From Pirellulimonas nuda (GTDB taxonomy: Bacteria; Planctomycetota; Planctomycetia; Pirellulales; Lacipirellulaceae): DNA of 64,000 bases. The DNA is taken from the NCBI RefSeq assembly GCF_007750855.1, contig NZ_CP036291.1:5244905-5308904 (forward strand), given 5' to 3'. Below the pieces are notes generated by a model. The model was not told the DNA's origin. It searched no databases and worked only from the letters and a program-made list of their open reading frames with translations. This document shows, one piece after another, positions 47,185 to 55,347 of the stretch. The position numbers and the translations under genes are program-made. Numbering within the stretch: position 1 is the stretch's first letter; every line of letters starts with the position of its first letter.

Positions 47185-48096
47185 TCAAGAAGACGCCAAG
47201 GATTTTTCGTCGTCCCCCAGCGGGTTGGGGGGGCAGAAGGGGTGGCCGTAACCCGACTCTTCCTCGTCGATCTCCGCCAGGATCGCCCGCAGGTAGTCCC
47301 CCATGAAGTGGTCGGAAAACTGATCGATCCGCCACTTCGTGAGCCCGCGGACAAAGCCCCACCAGCGGTCGCGGGCCTTCCAGACCCCCCGGACCCGGCT
47401 GATCTGCCCCTTGCGGTTCAAATAGACCTCCGTGCCGGAGTGGCGGTAGCCCATCCACCGCGGCGGGACGCGCGGCACGACGTCGTTGTTGTTGACCCAG
47501 CGGTAGTACTCGATCCTGGTGTGGCTCACGTACCGCTTGTTCCCCACCCGCGGCGCCCCGAAGGTGAACAACGCCCGGGGGTTCGAGCTGATTTGCGACA
47601 GCTTGCACCGCCCGGCGCAGATGGCCGCCATCGCCCCCCCGAGCGAGTGGCCCGCGAACCACAGCGGCCGCTCGTTCGACGCCAACGCCTTTTCTAGCCG
47701 GGGCCAGAGGTCGTCCATCTCGCGTTTGAAGCCGCGGTGGACCCGCCCGGCGGTCTCGGCCACCACGCTAGCGGCGTCGAGGTCGGCCCGGATGTCGTTC
47801 CACTGGTTCGGCTCGGTGCCGCGGCAGACGACGACCGCGTCGTGATCGTTGCCGAACAGGTAGGCCTGGGCGCCGTGGCGGTCGTAGTAGCGTGTTTCGG
47901 GCAGCCCCATCGCATTGGCCAGCCTCCCCGCCTCGCCCCGCGAGGCGTACGACAGGCTCGCTAGCTCCGCAAACAGCAGCGATTTACGTAAGAAGCTGAG
48001 CGACTCGATCGGTCCTTCCAGCTTGGAATGGACGGCCGTCTCGCGGACGATGTCCTTGAGCTGAGCGTCGTCACGGCCTATCTCGTCGAGTTCCAT
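47185..48096 (-). CDS. Class 3 lipase family protein
   Basis: A protein of 303 residues. The serine nucleophile S151 is in A-G-H-S-L-G-G-A, the acid D205 in N-N-N-D-V-V-P, and the histidine H263 in S-D-H-F-M-G-D, all in the order of fungal-type (class 3) lipases; F-T-F-G-A-P-R-V-G-N follows the usual spacing. No signal peptide is present, so it is probably cytosolic or loosely attached. Substrate unknown (acylglycerol or phospholipid). Starts at an ATG at 48096 with no close partner gene. Confidence 0.9.
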   Translation of the reverse strand: MELDEIGRDDAQLKDIVRETAVHSKLEGPIESLSFLRKSLLFAELASLSYASRGEAGRLANAMGLPETRYYDRHGAQAYLFGNDHDAVVVCRGTEPNQWNDIRADLDAASVVAETAGRVHRGFKREMDDLWPRLEKALASNERPLWFAGHSLGGAMAAICAGRCKLSQISSNPRALFTFGAPRVGNKRYVSHTRIEYYRWVNNNDVVPRVPPRWMGYRHSGTEVYLNRKGQISRVRGVWKARDRWWGFVRGLTKWRIDQFSDHFMGDYLRAILAEIDEEESGYGHPFCPPNPLGDDEKSLASS

Positions 48097-48273
48097 CGCT
48101 AGCGTTCCGTCACTCCGTGATTGCCATCGAGCCGCAGTCTAGGCCCCAACGGCGGGCGCCTCAAGCGGAACGCCCGAAGCAGCAAGCACGAGCGCGGCGC
48201 CAAGCGAAAGCGGTTGCCCCGGCAGGCTCCCTACACCAAGAAAGCAGCAGCGTGCATCTCAAGAAAAAGAGAA

Positions 48274-48363
48274 CCAATAGCCGACGGGCTCCGCCCCGTC
48301 GGTGAATCGGAGCAACAAACCGCATCCCACCACACCGACGGGGCGGCGCCCGTCGGCTATTGG
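48274..48363. repeat. Inverted repeat CCAATAGCCGACGGGC
   Basis: CCAATAGCCGACGGGC at 48274-48289 pairs exactly with 48348-48363, with further pairing inward (CGCCCCGTCGGTG with CACCGACGGGGCG). The gene-free stretch 48097-48419 has this element and no gene. Confidence 0.85.
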
Positions 48364-48419
48364 CGGTTCTGGGTGGGGCTCGCTTGGGTGGGTTTCTTTG
48401 GGTGCGTGACGGCGCGCCG

Positions 48420-49913
48420 CTACTCGCGGTTGGCGCTGTCGCGACGCTGCTGCCAGAACGCCTGCGCCGCTGGCCCGTCGCTCCCCAGGTCGACGCCGGC
48501 GGCTTCGGCCGCCCTCAGCCAGTCGAGCATCGCCTCGCAAGCGGCGCGGCTGATGGCGGGATCGGACGGGGGGTCGAGGTAGTAGGGGGCCGTCATCGCC
48601 CGCTCGTAGCGGTCGCCGGCCGTGGTGGCGGCGCGGAGCACCACCCAGCCCCCCAGCGACGGGTCGACCTCGGGGAGCCGCCCCCGGTTCTCGGCGAGCT
48701 CGCGGATCGGCACGCTGGCGGTGACCCGGCCGTTGGAGACGACTTCGAGGTACTCGATGGGGTTGCGCGTGGCCAGGCTGGCGCCCGAGGGGAGCGAGCC
48801 GTCGCTCTCGGGCGGGGCCGACACCCGCAGCAGCGGGCCGTTGGTAATAAATGTCTGGCCGGCCAGCGCCGCCCGCCACCAATCGGCGGTGCTCCACCCG
48901 CCCGAGAGCAGGGCGTACGTGCGCCCCGCACCCAGCGGCGTCTGGGCCTCGCCCGAGCCGCTGCCGGCAAACGGGGGCAGACGCAGCCCGGCGTCTAGCG
49001 CCGAGAAGTAGCACGCCTCGCGGTAGCGCCCAGCTCCGCGGCGGCCGGGGAACCGCCGCCCGTCGGCCGGCCGGCGGCCTTTGCCCAGGCGATCGGACGA
49101 CTCGTCGATCACCAGCACGCCGTCGACCACCCCCCCGGCGAGCCACGCGGGGAATGCCCACGACGCCGGGTCGACCACCACGCGCAGTCCCCGGGCGCGC
49201 GCCCCACGCAGCGACGCGACCGAGGCGTCGAGGCCCGACAAGTCTTCGGCGGTCAGCGGCCCATCCACGCGGAAGACCAGCAACGCGCCGCTGGGCCCCT
49301 CGAGGCGCGCCGCGTGCGGTCCGAAATCAGGACCGGCGCCGGCCGGCGCGTCGGTAGAGCGCCAGCGTCCGCCGGCCTGTTCGAAGGCGATCAGCGGCGC
49401 ATAGCCGAGCCCTTCGGCCCGCAGGGCGACGCCCAGCCCTTCCCCCGTGCGCGCCCCCCACACGTCGGCGCCGTACCAGCGCTCTTTGGCAAGGTCGACG
49501 GCGCGGCTCATCGCCACGGTTTTCTCGTCGTCGGCGTGGCGTTCGATCTGGAACTCGCCGCGGGCGGTGCGCCACTCGGGTCCGGCGTCGAGGTCGAAGA
49601 CGTACTTGCCCAGCTTCAGGGCGAGCAGCGTCTGGCCATCGACGTAGCCGTGGTCGGCGAACTGAGCGACCGCGGCGCCGCGCGGCAGCGCCGGGCGGCC
49701 GCGGCTATTGGTAAGTGTGATCCTTGCGGCGATGGGCGCCCCCGACTCGGCGTCGGTCACTCGCACCAGCAATTGCCCATCGGGCCGAGCGGCCAGCAAC
49801 GCCGCCGGCCCAAGCGCCCACCCCAAGACCAACGCCAGGCGAGCCGCCGGCGTAAGCCGACGGAGTTTCTCTGGAGCCAAGCAGACCACGTTCTTCAGAC
49901 AAAGGCTTTCCAT
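48420..49913 (-). CDS. CehA/McbA-like (PHP superfamily) protein with lost metal ligands
   Basis: A protein of 497 residues with a probable N-terminal signal/anchor (about 24-42), a CarboxypepD_reg-like segment (about 47-110), and a region from about 140 that resembles CehA/McbA metallohydrolases by order (K-Y-V-F-D-L-D-A-G-P-E-W, then R-W-Y-G-A-D-V and R-A-E-G-L-G-Y-A-P-L-I). In active relatives the next strand reads G-D-L-H-V-H-R; here the residues are D150, V151, W152, G153, A154, R155, so both metal histidines are replaced. It is probably not an active hydrolase. The relation is from memory of the family, so confidence is moderate. Confidence 0.62.
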   Translation of the reverse strand: MESLCLKNVVCLAPEKLRRLTPAARLALVLGWALGPAALLAARPDGQLLVRVTDAESGAPIAARITLTNSRGRPALPRGAAVAQFADHGYVDGQTLLALKLGKYVFDLDAGPEWRTARGEFQIERHADDEKTVAMSRAVDLAKERWYGADVWGARTGEGLGVALRAEGLGYAPLIAFEQAGGRWRSTDAPAGAGPDFGPHAARLEGPSGALLVFRVDGPLTAEDLSGLDASVASLRGARARGLRVVVDPASWAFPAWLAGGVVDGVLVIDESSDRLGKGRRPADGRRFPGRRGAGRYREACYFSALDAGLRLPPFAGSGSGEAQTPLGAGRTYALLSGGWSTADWWRAALAGQTFITNGPLLRVSAPPESDGSLPSGASLATRNPIEYLEVVSNGRVTASVPIRELAENRGRLPEVDPSLGGWVVLRAATTAGDRYERAMTAPYYLDPPSDPAISRAACEAMLDWLRAAEAAGVDLGSDGPAAQAFWQQRRDSANRE

Positions 49914-50076
49914 CCTCAACCCTACCACCCGGCAATCCTCGGCGCCGGGGCGCGCGGTTAGTCGCGTTGCGCCGATTGCCGGGGGGCCGGGCCCGGTACA
50001 CGGGCCGGTCTGGCCGGCTAGAATACCCCGTTCTGTCCGCCCCCTCTCCCGGCCCGTCATTTATTCCAGCACCGGC

Positions 50077-51066
50077 ATGGCCCAAGACCACTACGCCACA
50101 CTCGGCCTCTCCAAAGGCGCCTCGGAAGACGAGGTACGCAAGGCCTACCGCGACCTGGCCCGCAAGTACCACCCCGACCTGAACCCAGAAGACGACGCGG
50201 CCAAGAAGAAGTTCCACGAGGTGCAGGCCGCCTTCGAGGTGCTGAACGACCCCAAGAAACGCGAGCTGTACGACCGCTACGGCGCGAATTACGAGGCGAT
50301 GAGCGGCGCCGGGGGGGCACGCGGCGGCTGGCCCGGCGGCGCGCCCGGGGGCGGCGGCGCGGGGGAGTATGAGTTCGACATCAACGACATCTTCGGCGGC
50401 GGAGGGGGGGGCGCCACCGGCGGCGGCGGCTTCGCCGACCTGTTCCGGCAGTTCCGCACGCCCGGCGCGGGCGGCGCCGGTGGCGCGGGCCGCGAACGGC
50501 ACGGCCGCGCCGCGGCCCAACGGGGCGCCGACGTCTCGCACGAGATCACCGTCCCGTTCGCTACCGCGGTGCTGGGGGGGACGGCCGCGCTGCAGCTCTC
50601 GCGCGCCACGGGCAAGCAAGAAACCATCAGCGTGCAGGTGCCGGCCGGCATCACCAGCGGCAAGAAGATCCGCCTCCGCGGGCAGGGGAACCCCAGCCCC
50701 AACGGCGGGGCGGACGGCGACATCCTGCTGACCGTGCGTGTCGCCGGGCACCCGCTGTTCGAACGCACCGGCAACCGGCTCGACCTACGCGTGCCGATCA
50801 CGCTGGCCGAGGCGGCCGCGGGGGGGAAGATCGACGTCCCCACGCCGCACGGCGCCGTCACGCTGAGCGTGCCCCCCGGCTCGTCCAGCGGCAAGCGGCT
50901 CCGCGTCCGCGGCCACGGCGTGCGGCCCAAGTCGGGCGAGCCGGGCGACCTGTACGTTGAGCTCCAGGTGGTGCTGCCAGAAGGCCTGACGGACGAAGAC
51001 CGCAGCCAACTGGTCGAGATCGCGGGCCGCCACCCCGAGAACCCCCGAAGCACCCTCAAGTGGTGA
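50077..51066 (+). CDS. DnaJ-like co-chaperone without zinc finger (CbpA type)
   Basis: A protein of 329 residues. The J domain has H-P-D at 32-34 and begins Y-A-T-L-G-L-S-K-G-A-S. A glycine-rich linker (about 77-140) is followed directly by the two C-terminal beta domains (V-P-A-G-I and V-P-P-G-S-S-S-G turns). The C-x-x-C-x-G-x-G zinc repeats of DnaJ are absent, which places it with CbpA. It stimulates DnaK and holds unfolded clients. The ATG at 50077 starts with the family-like M-A-Q-D-H-Y. Confidence 0.92.
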   Translation: MAQDHYATLGLSKGASEDEVRKAYRDLARKYHPDLNPEDDAAKKKFHEVQAAFEVLNDPKKRELYDRYGANYEAMSGAGGARGGWPGGAPGGGGAGEYEFDINDIFGGGGGGATGGGGFADLFRQFRTPGAGGAGGAGRERHGRAAAQRGADVSHEITVPFATAVLGGTAALQLSRATGKQETISVQVPAGITSGKKIRLRGQGNPSPNGGADGDILLTVRVAGHPLFERTGNRLDLRVPITLAEAAAGGKIDVPTPHGAVTLSVPPGSSSGKRLRVRGHGVRPKSGEPGDLYVELQVVLPEGLTDEDRSQLVEIAGRHPENPRSTLKW

Positions 51067-51085
51067 GGCCCACCGCGGCCAGCCG

Positions 51086-51412
51086 ATGCACACGACCCTC
51101 TTAACCACGCTGGCCCAGGCGGCCCGCCCCGCGATCGACGCCACTCCCCCCCCGAGCCGGGCAGCCATGCTGATGGCGATCCTGGGGCTCGTGCTGCTGG
51201 GCATCGGGATGATTGTGTGCGTAATGCTCGGGGCGCGGTGGGTGCGGAAGATCGCCCGCGAGCAGCCCCGCCCCCCACTCGAGCGGCGCCGTCAGACCGA
51301 GCGGCCCCCCGAGGTCGTGCCGGCGGCGCCGATCGCTTCGGCGGCGGATTCGCCCACCTCGGGCCGCACGCTGGCCGATTCACAGCGCGAGCGAGAGACC
51401 CGCATTGAGTGA
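51086..51412 (+). CDS. Small single-pass membrane protein upstream of rnpA
   Basis: A protein of 108 residues of unknown function. One strongly hydrophobic segment (about 28-48) is followed by a basic and proline-rich tail. It starts 19 bases after the dnaJ-like gene and its stop overlaps the rnpA start, so it belongs to the same rightward operon. Composition fits a real gene, but no homologue is recognised. Confidence 0.6.
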   Translation: MHTTLLTTLAQAARPAIDATPPPSRAAMLMAILGLVLLGIGMIVCVMLGARWVRKIAREQPRPPLERRRQTERPPEVVPAAPIASAADSPTSGRTLADSQRERETRIE

Positions 51413-51773
51413 CCCCGCACCGGACAACCTGCGTTTCCCCAAAGAAGCCCGCCTGCGGGCCAAGAGCGACTTCGACCTCGTCTTCTCCGACAAACGCACC
51501 GCGGCCGACCATCGGCTGGTGGTGCACGGCCGGCCGCACGCCGGCGCCGCCCGGTTGGGGCTGGTGGTGTCTCGGAAGGTCGGGGGCGCCGTGACACGCA
51601 ACCGCTGGAAGCGGCTGCTCCGCGAGGCGTTCCGGCTCGAACGCCACGGGCTGCCGGCGCTCGACCTGGTCTGCATCCCGCGTCCCAAGGCCCGCCCCGA
51701 CCTGGCCGAACTCCGCCGCTCGCTGCGCGAGCTGTCGGCGCGGATCGCCCGCCAGTGGGACCCCACGGCATGA
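51405..51773 (+). CDS. rnpA: Ribonuclease P protein component
   Basis: A protein of 122 residues that supports RNase P RNA in trimming tRNA 5' ends. The signature R-N-R-W-K-R-L-L-R-E-A-F-R and the preceding L-G-L-V-V-S-R-K-V-G-G-A-V are diagnostic. The predicted start is TTG at 51405, overlapping the upstream stop by eight bases. No rpmH lies upstream, in contrast to the usual rpmH-rnpA-yidD order. The yidD ATG overlaps its stop. Confidence 0.93.
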   Translation: MSDPAPDNLRFPKEARLRAKSDFDLVFSDKRTAADHRLVVHGRPHAGAARLGLVVSRKVGGAVTRNRWKRLLREAFRLERHGLPALDLVCIPRPKARPDLAELRRSLRELSARIARQWDPTA

Positions 51774-52009
51774 ACGGCCTGAAGCGGTGGCCCTCGGCGG
51801 CGCTGGCCGCGGTGCTGATCACGCTGGTGCGCGGCTACCAGTGGCTGCTCAGCCCCCTGCTGGGCCGCAACTGCCGGTTCACCCCTACGTGCAGCGAGTA
51901 CTGCATCCAAGCCATCCGCAAGCACGGCCCGCTGCGGGGCGCGTGGCTAACCACGCGGAGGCTGCTCCGGTGCCACCCCTGGTCGGAGGGTGGCGAGGAT
52001 TACCCGTAG
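51770..52009 (+). CDS. yidD: Membrane protein insertion efficiency factor
   Basis: A protein of 79 residues with the YidD core: L-V-R-G-Y-Q-W-L-L-S-P-L-L-G-R-N-C-R-F-T and then P-T-C-S-E-Y and the C-terminal H-P-W-S-E-G-G. It helps YidC-dependent insertion at the inner membrane. The ATG overlaps the rnpA stop as ATGA. No yidC (oxaA) follows. Confidence 0.94.
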   Translation: MNGLKRWPSAALAAVLITLVRGYQWLLSPLLGRNCRFTPTCSEYCIQAIRKHGPLRGAWLTTRRLLRCHPWSEGGEDYP

Positions 52010-52253
52010 AACGCGTTCGAAGCCCCCCGAGCCGCGCACGCCAGCGGGCTTGGCCGCGATGAAAAGCCTGCAAACGTCGGAGAACTCTGCGTGCTAGCGT
52101 GCACGGCTCGGATTACTTTTCACAAAAACGTTCAAAACGTGCATCCGATCGTCGCGTCCTCTCGAACCTTCTGCTGAGCTCAACCACGGGGGCGGGCCCG
52201 CCCCAACCGTTTGACCAAAACCTCTAGCACCTGAATTCGAGAAGGAAATCGTG

Positions 52254-52847
52254 ATGAAAACCGAACTACTCGCCGTACTGGCCCTGATGGCCGCACCCGC
52301 TGCGTTCGCCGGTGAAGGCTGCCCCTTCAGCAACCAAGCCGTGACCGCCCAGTGCCCCTCCTCGGCCGTGCACGCCGTATCGACCGTTGCTTCGAGCGAC
52401 ATGATGGCCGCCGCTGAGAAGCCGAAGGACATCGTCGACACCGCGGTCGGCACCGAGGGCTTCAAGACGCTGGTCGCCGCCGTGAAGGCCGCCGGCCTGG
52501 TCGACGCCCTCAAGGGAGAAGGGCCCTTCACCGTGTTTGCCCCGACCGACAAGGCCTTTGAGGCGCTGCCCAAGGGGACGCTCGAGACGCTGCTGAAGCC
52601 GGAAAACAAGAAGAAACTGGCCGGGATCCTCACCTACCACGTTGTCCCCGGGAAGGTCTTGGCGGCCGACGTGGTCAAGATGAACGGCGCCAAGGTCGAC
52701 ACGCTGCTGGAAGACAAGCCGGTGACGATCAAGGTCGAGGAGGGGAAGGTTTACGTAGACAACGCAGAAGTCGTCGCTACCGACGTGATGTGCTCGAACG
52801 GCGTGATCCACGTCATCGACGCAGTAATTCTGCCCAAGTCTGAGTAA
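52254..52847 (+). CDS. Secreted fasciclin (FAS1) domain protein
   Basis: A protein of 197 residues with a signal peptide (about 1-20, A-F-A cleavage), a cysteine pair near the mature N-terminus and one FAS1 domain (about 58-195) with [11 protein letters not shown] near 100 and Y-H-V-V-P-G-K-V near 150. FAS1 domains mediate adhesion. An AAGGA sequence lies eight bases before the ATG (a GTG one codon earlier is in frame). It is followed by a terminator and then an ECF sigma factor with RskA-type anti-sigma, which probably control it. Confidence 0.92.
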   Translation: MKTELLAVLALMAAPAAFAGEGCPFSNQAVTAQCPSSAVHAVSTVASSDMMAAAEKPKDIVDTAVGTEGFKTLVAAVKAAGLVDALKGEGPFTVFAPTDKAFEALPKGTLETLLKPENKKKLAGILTYHVVPGKVLAADVVKMNGAKVDTLLEDKPVTIKVEEGKVYVDNAEVVATDVMCSNGVIHVIDAVILPKSE

Positions 52848-52874
52848 ACCCGCACGCCTGGGCTTGCTACAATC

Positions 52875-52916
52875 AAGCCGTGCGGCCCTCCGCGTTTGGG
52901 GTCGCACGGCTTTTTT
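52875..52916 (+). terminator. Rho-independent terminator after the fasciclin gene
   Basis: AAGCCGTGCG pairs with CGCACGGCTT across a partly paired loop, followed by a run of T. It lies 28 bases after the stop and 25 bases before the sigma factor start, separating the two transcripts unless read-through occurs. Confidence 0.85.
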
Positions 52917-52941
52917 CCTGCGCCGCCTTTGCGAGTCTGAG

Positions 52942-53496
52942 TTGACGACGACCCCGCTCTTGCCACTTGTCGCTTCTGCCGCTCCTGGGGCGGTCGAGGC
53001 GTGCATCGACCGCTACGGCGGGCTGGTGTGGACGATCGCCCGCAAGTACTTGGCTTCTGCGTCCGACGCAGAAGACGCGGTGCAAGAGGTGTTCCTCGAC
53101 CTGTGGCGGAAGGCGGGCTCGTTCGACGAGCGCCTCGCGGGCGAAGCGACCTTTGTGACCGTGATCGCCCGGCGCCGAGTCATCGACATGCTCCGCGCCG
53201 GCCGGAACCGAAAAAACTGCCAGTTGCCTGACGACCTAGTCGGCGAGGAGGCCGACGCCGCCGAGAATCACTTCATGGTTGCCGAGCAGGCCGACCGCAT
53301 CCGCGGCTTCATGGAGGACCTCCGCTCCGAACAGCGTCGCGTGCTGGAGCTGGCGATCCTGCACGGGATGTCGCAGAGCTCCATCGCCGAAGAAACCGGC
53401 TGGCCGCTGGGCACCGTCAAGTCGCACGCACGCCGCGGGATCGAGAGGCTGCGAGAAATGCTTTCGGCCGCGCCCTCTGCCGGGGAGGTCCAGTGA
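52942..53496 (+). CDS. ECF RNA polymerase sigma factor, SigK-like
   Basis: A protein of 184 residues. Region 2 has Y-G-G-L-V-W-T-I-A-R-K-Y and D-A-E-D-A-V-Q-E-V-F-L-D-L-W; region 4 has R-V-L-E-L-A-I-L-H-G-M-S-Q-S-S-I-A and the G-T-V-K-S-H-A-R-R-G-I-E-R-L-R recognition helix. The frame is open from 52864, but that would start inside the terminator, so a TTG at 52942 is preferred. The anti-sigma gene overlaps its stop, a standard ECF/anti-sigma pair. Confidence 0.9.
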   Translation: MTTTPLLPLVASAAPGAVEACIDRYGGLVWTIARKYLASASDAEDAVQEVFLDLWRKAGSFDERLAGEATFVTVIARRRVIDMLRAGRNRKNCQLPDDLVGEEADAAENHFMVAEQADRIRGFMEDLRSEQRRVLELAILHGMSQSSIAEETGWPLGTVKSHARRGIERLREMLSAAPSAGEVQ

Positions 53497-54269
53497 TGAA
53501 TCCACCGTTTAATCCCGGCCGAGAAGGCTTTGACGAGCGGCGCGCCGAGCACGCGGTGTTCGGCGCCGAGGGCGCCCCGCAGGCGGTGGGGCACGCCGCC
53601 GACCCGCCGGTTTGCGGAGAAGAGCTGATCGCGGCCTCGGTCTATCTGGCCGGCTCGGCCCCTCCCGGTGGATTGCCGCCGGGGCTGCGAGAACGCCTGG
53701 TCGCAGACGTCTATGCGTCGGACTCCGTCTCGGCGCCCGCCGGCGCAGGCATGGCGGCGCCTGCCGACGTCAACCAGCGCTGGCTGGGGGGCGTGCTGGC
53801 GCTGGCCGCGTCGATCGCCCTGGTGGCGGGGATCCTGTGGCCCAAGTCGACCGCCACCCCCACGCCGCTGGAGGCCCGGCAGTCGTTCCTCAAGAGCTAC
53901 CCCACGCTGACGCCGATCGCCTGGACGGCGACCGACGACCCAGCCGCCCAGGGGGCCGAAGGGGACGTTGTGTGGAGCGACGCCCAACAGCAAGGCTACA
54001 TGACCTTCGCCGGGCTGCCGGCGAACGATCCGTCAAAAACCCAGTACCAGCTATGGGTTTTCGACGCCCAGCGGGACGAGCGTTACCCCGTTGACGGGGG
54101 CGTGTTCGACATCCCCCAGGGGGAAGAGAGCGTCGTCGTGCCCATCGCCGTGAAGCTGCCCGTGAACCGCGCCACGATGTTCGCCGTAACGATCGAGCCC
54201 GCCGGGGGCGTGGTGGTGTCCGACCGGTCGCGGCTGCCGCTGTTGGCCAAGACCGCCGCGGACGGCTAA
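53496..54269 (+). CDS. RskA-like anti-sigma factor
   Basis: A protein of 257 residues with an N-terminal cytosolic part, one membrane segment (about 97-115) and a C-terminal external domain whose wording (Y-M-T-F-A-G-L-P near 170, Q-Y-Q-L-W-V-F-D, then V-T-I-E-P-A-G-G) is that of RskA, the anti-sigma-K factor. No zinc-binding H-x-x-x-C-x-x-C motif is seen, as in RskA. It would hold the sigma factor at the membrane until a signal triggers cleavage. Its ATG overlaps the sigma stop. Confidence 0.88.
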   Translation: MNPPFNPGREGFDERRAEHAVFGAEGAPQAVGHAADPPVCGEELIAASVYLAGSAPPGGLPPGLRERLVADVYASDSVSAPAGAGMAAPADVNQRWLGGVLALAASIALVAGILWPKSTATPTPLEARQSFLKSYPTLTPIAWTATDDPAAQGAEGDVVWSDAQQQGYMTFAGLPANDPSKTQYQLWVFDAQRDERYPVDGGVFDIPQGEESVVVPIAVKLPVNRATMFAVTIEPAGGVVVSDRSRLPLLAKTAADG

Positions 54270-54361
54270 AGGCCGGAGGGGCGGGCGCTTTCTGCGGCGA
54301 TTCTGGGTAGGATGACGGGATCGGCTGACTCCTTTCTGCTCTGCACCAGAGGTTCCTTCGG

Positions 54362-55288
54362 ATGAAACGACGCGACTTCCTCCACGCCTCGGGCGTGGCG
54401 GGCCTCGGAGCTCTCGCGGCCAGCGCCGTGGGCGCCGACGACGCCCCCGCCCCCGCTGCCGCCGCGAACGATCGACAATTCAAGCTGCATTACGCGCCCC
54501 ACTTCGGCACGTTCCGCAACGTCGCCGGGCCGGACCTCGTCGACCAGATCAAGTTCGCCGCCGACCAGGGCTTTACCGCCTGGGAAGACAACGGCATGAA
54601 GAACCGGAGCGTGGAAGACCAGGAGCGGATCGCCAAGACGCTGTCCGACCTGGGCATGAAGATGGGCGTGTTCGTCGCCCACAGCGACGCCGGCAAGGTC
54701 ACCTTTGCCGGGCGCGACAAGAACCTGCGCGCGCAGGTCGTGCAAGAAATCAAAGACAGCGTCGACGTCGCCAAGCGCGTCGGCGCGAAGTGGATGACGG
54801 TGGTGCCCGACGCCTACAGCGACCGCGTGGAGTGGGGCTACCAAACCGCCAACTGCGTCGAACTGCTGCGCGAGTGCGCGGCGGTGCTCGAACCGCACGA
54901 GCTGGTGATGGTGCTCGAGCCGCTCAATTGGTGGACCAACCACCCGGGGCTCTTCTTGCACAAAGTGCCGCAGGCGTACGAGATCTGTCGGGCGGTGAAC
55001 AGCCCGTCTTGCAAGATCCTCTTCGACATCTACCACCAGCAGATCCAGGAAGGGAACCTCATCCCCAACCTCGACGCCGCGTGGTCGGAGGTGGCGTACA
55101 TTCAAACCGGCGACAACCCCGGCCGCAAAGAGCCGGGGACCGGCGAGATCAATTACCTGAACATCTTCAAGCACCTTCACGAGAAGGGCTTCGAGGGGGT
55201 CATCGGCATGGAGCACGGCAACAGCATCGCCGGCGCCGACGGGGACCGCGCCGTGATCGAGGCCTACCGCAAGGCCGACGCCTTCTAG
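54362..55288 (+). CDS. Tat-exported TIM-barrel protein, hydroxypyruvate isomerase-like
   Basis: A protein of 308 residues starting M-K-R-R-D-F-L, a twin-arginine signal. The barrel region follows the xylose isomerase-like fold, with E-P-L-N-W-W near 198, F-D-I-Y-H-Q-Q near 233 and E-H-G-N near 285 offering the metal ligands, as in hydroxypyruvate isomerase. Export makes a sugar-related role likely. It lies 59 bases before the DUF1080-ThuA fusion in the same direction and is probably cotranscribed. A true isomerase reaction is not demonstrated. Confidence 0.82.
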   Translation: MKRRDFLHASGVAGLGALAASAVGADDAPAPAAAANDRQFKLHYAPHFGTFRNVAGPDLVDQIKFAADQGFTAWEDNGMKNRSVEDQERIAKTLSDLGMKMGVFVAHSDAGKVTFAGRDKNLRAQVVQEIKDSVDVAKRVGAKWMTVVPDAYSDRVEWGYQTANCVELLRECAAVLEPHELVMVLEPLNWWTNHPGLFLHKVPQAYEICRAVNSPSCKILFDIYHQQIQEGNLIPNLDAAWSEVAYIQTGDNPGRKEPGTGEINYLNIFKHLHEKGFEGVIGMEHGNSIAGADGDRAVIEAYRKADAF

Positions 55289-55347
55289 CGGCCCATCCGC
55301 GCCCCGGTGCGCCAAACCTCTTTCCTACATCTCTCAGGGGACTCCTC

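Noticed and set aside
52864-52941. Longer start for the ECF sigma factor
   Set aside because: It would run through the fasciclin terminator hairpin and add 26 residues unlike the family.
54790-55347. Upstream extension of the DUF1080-ThuA reading frame
   Set aside because: It overlaps the isomerase-like gene in another frame; the ATG at 55348 starts a proper signal peptide.
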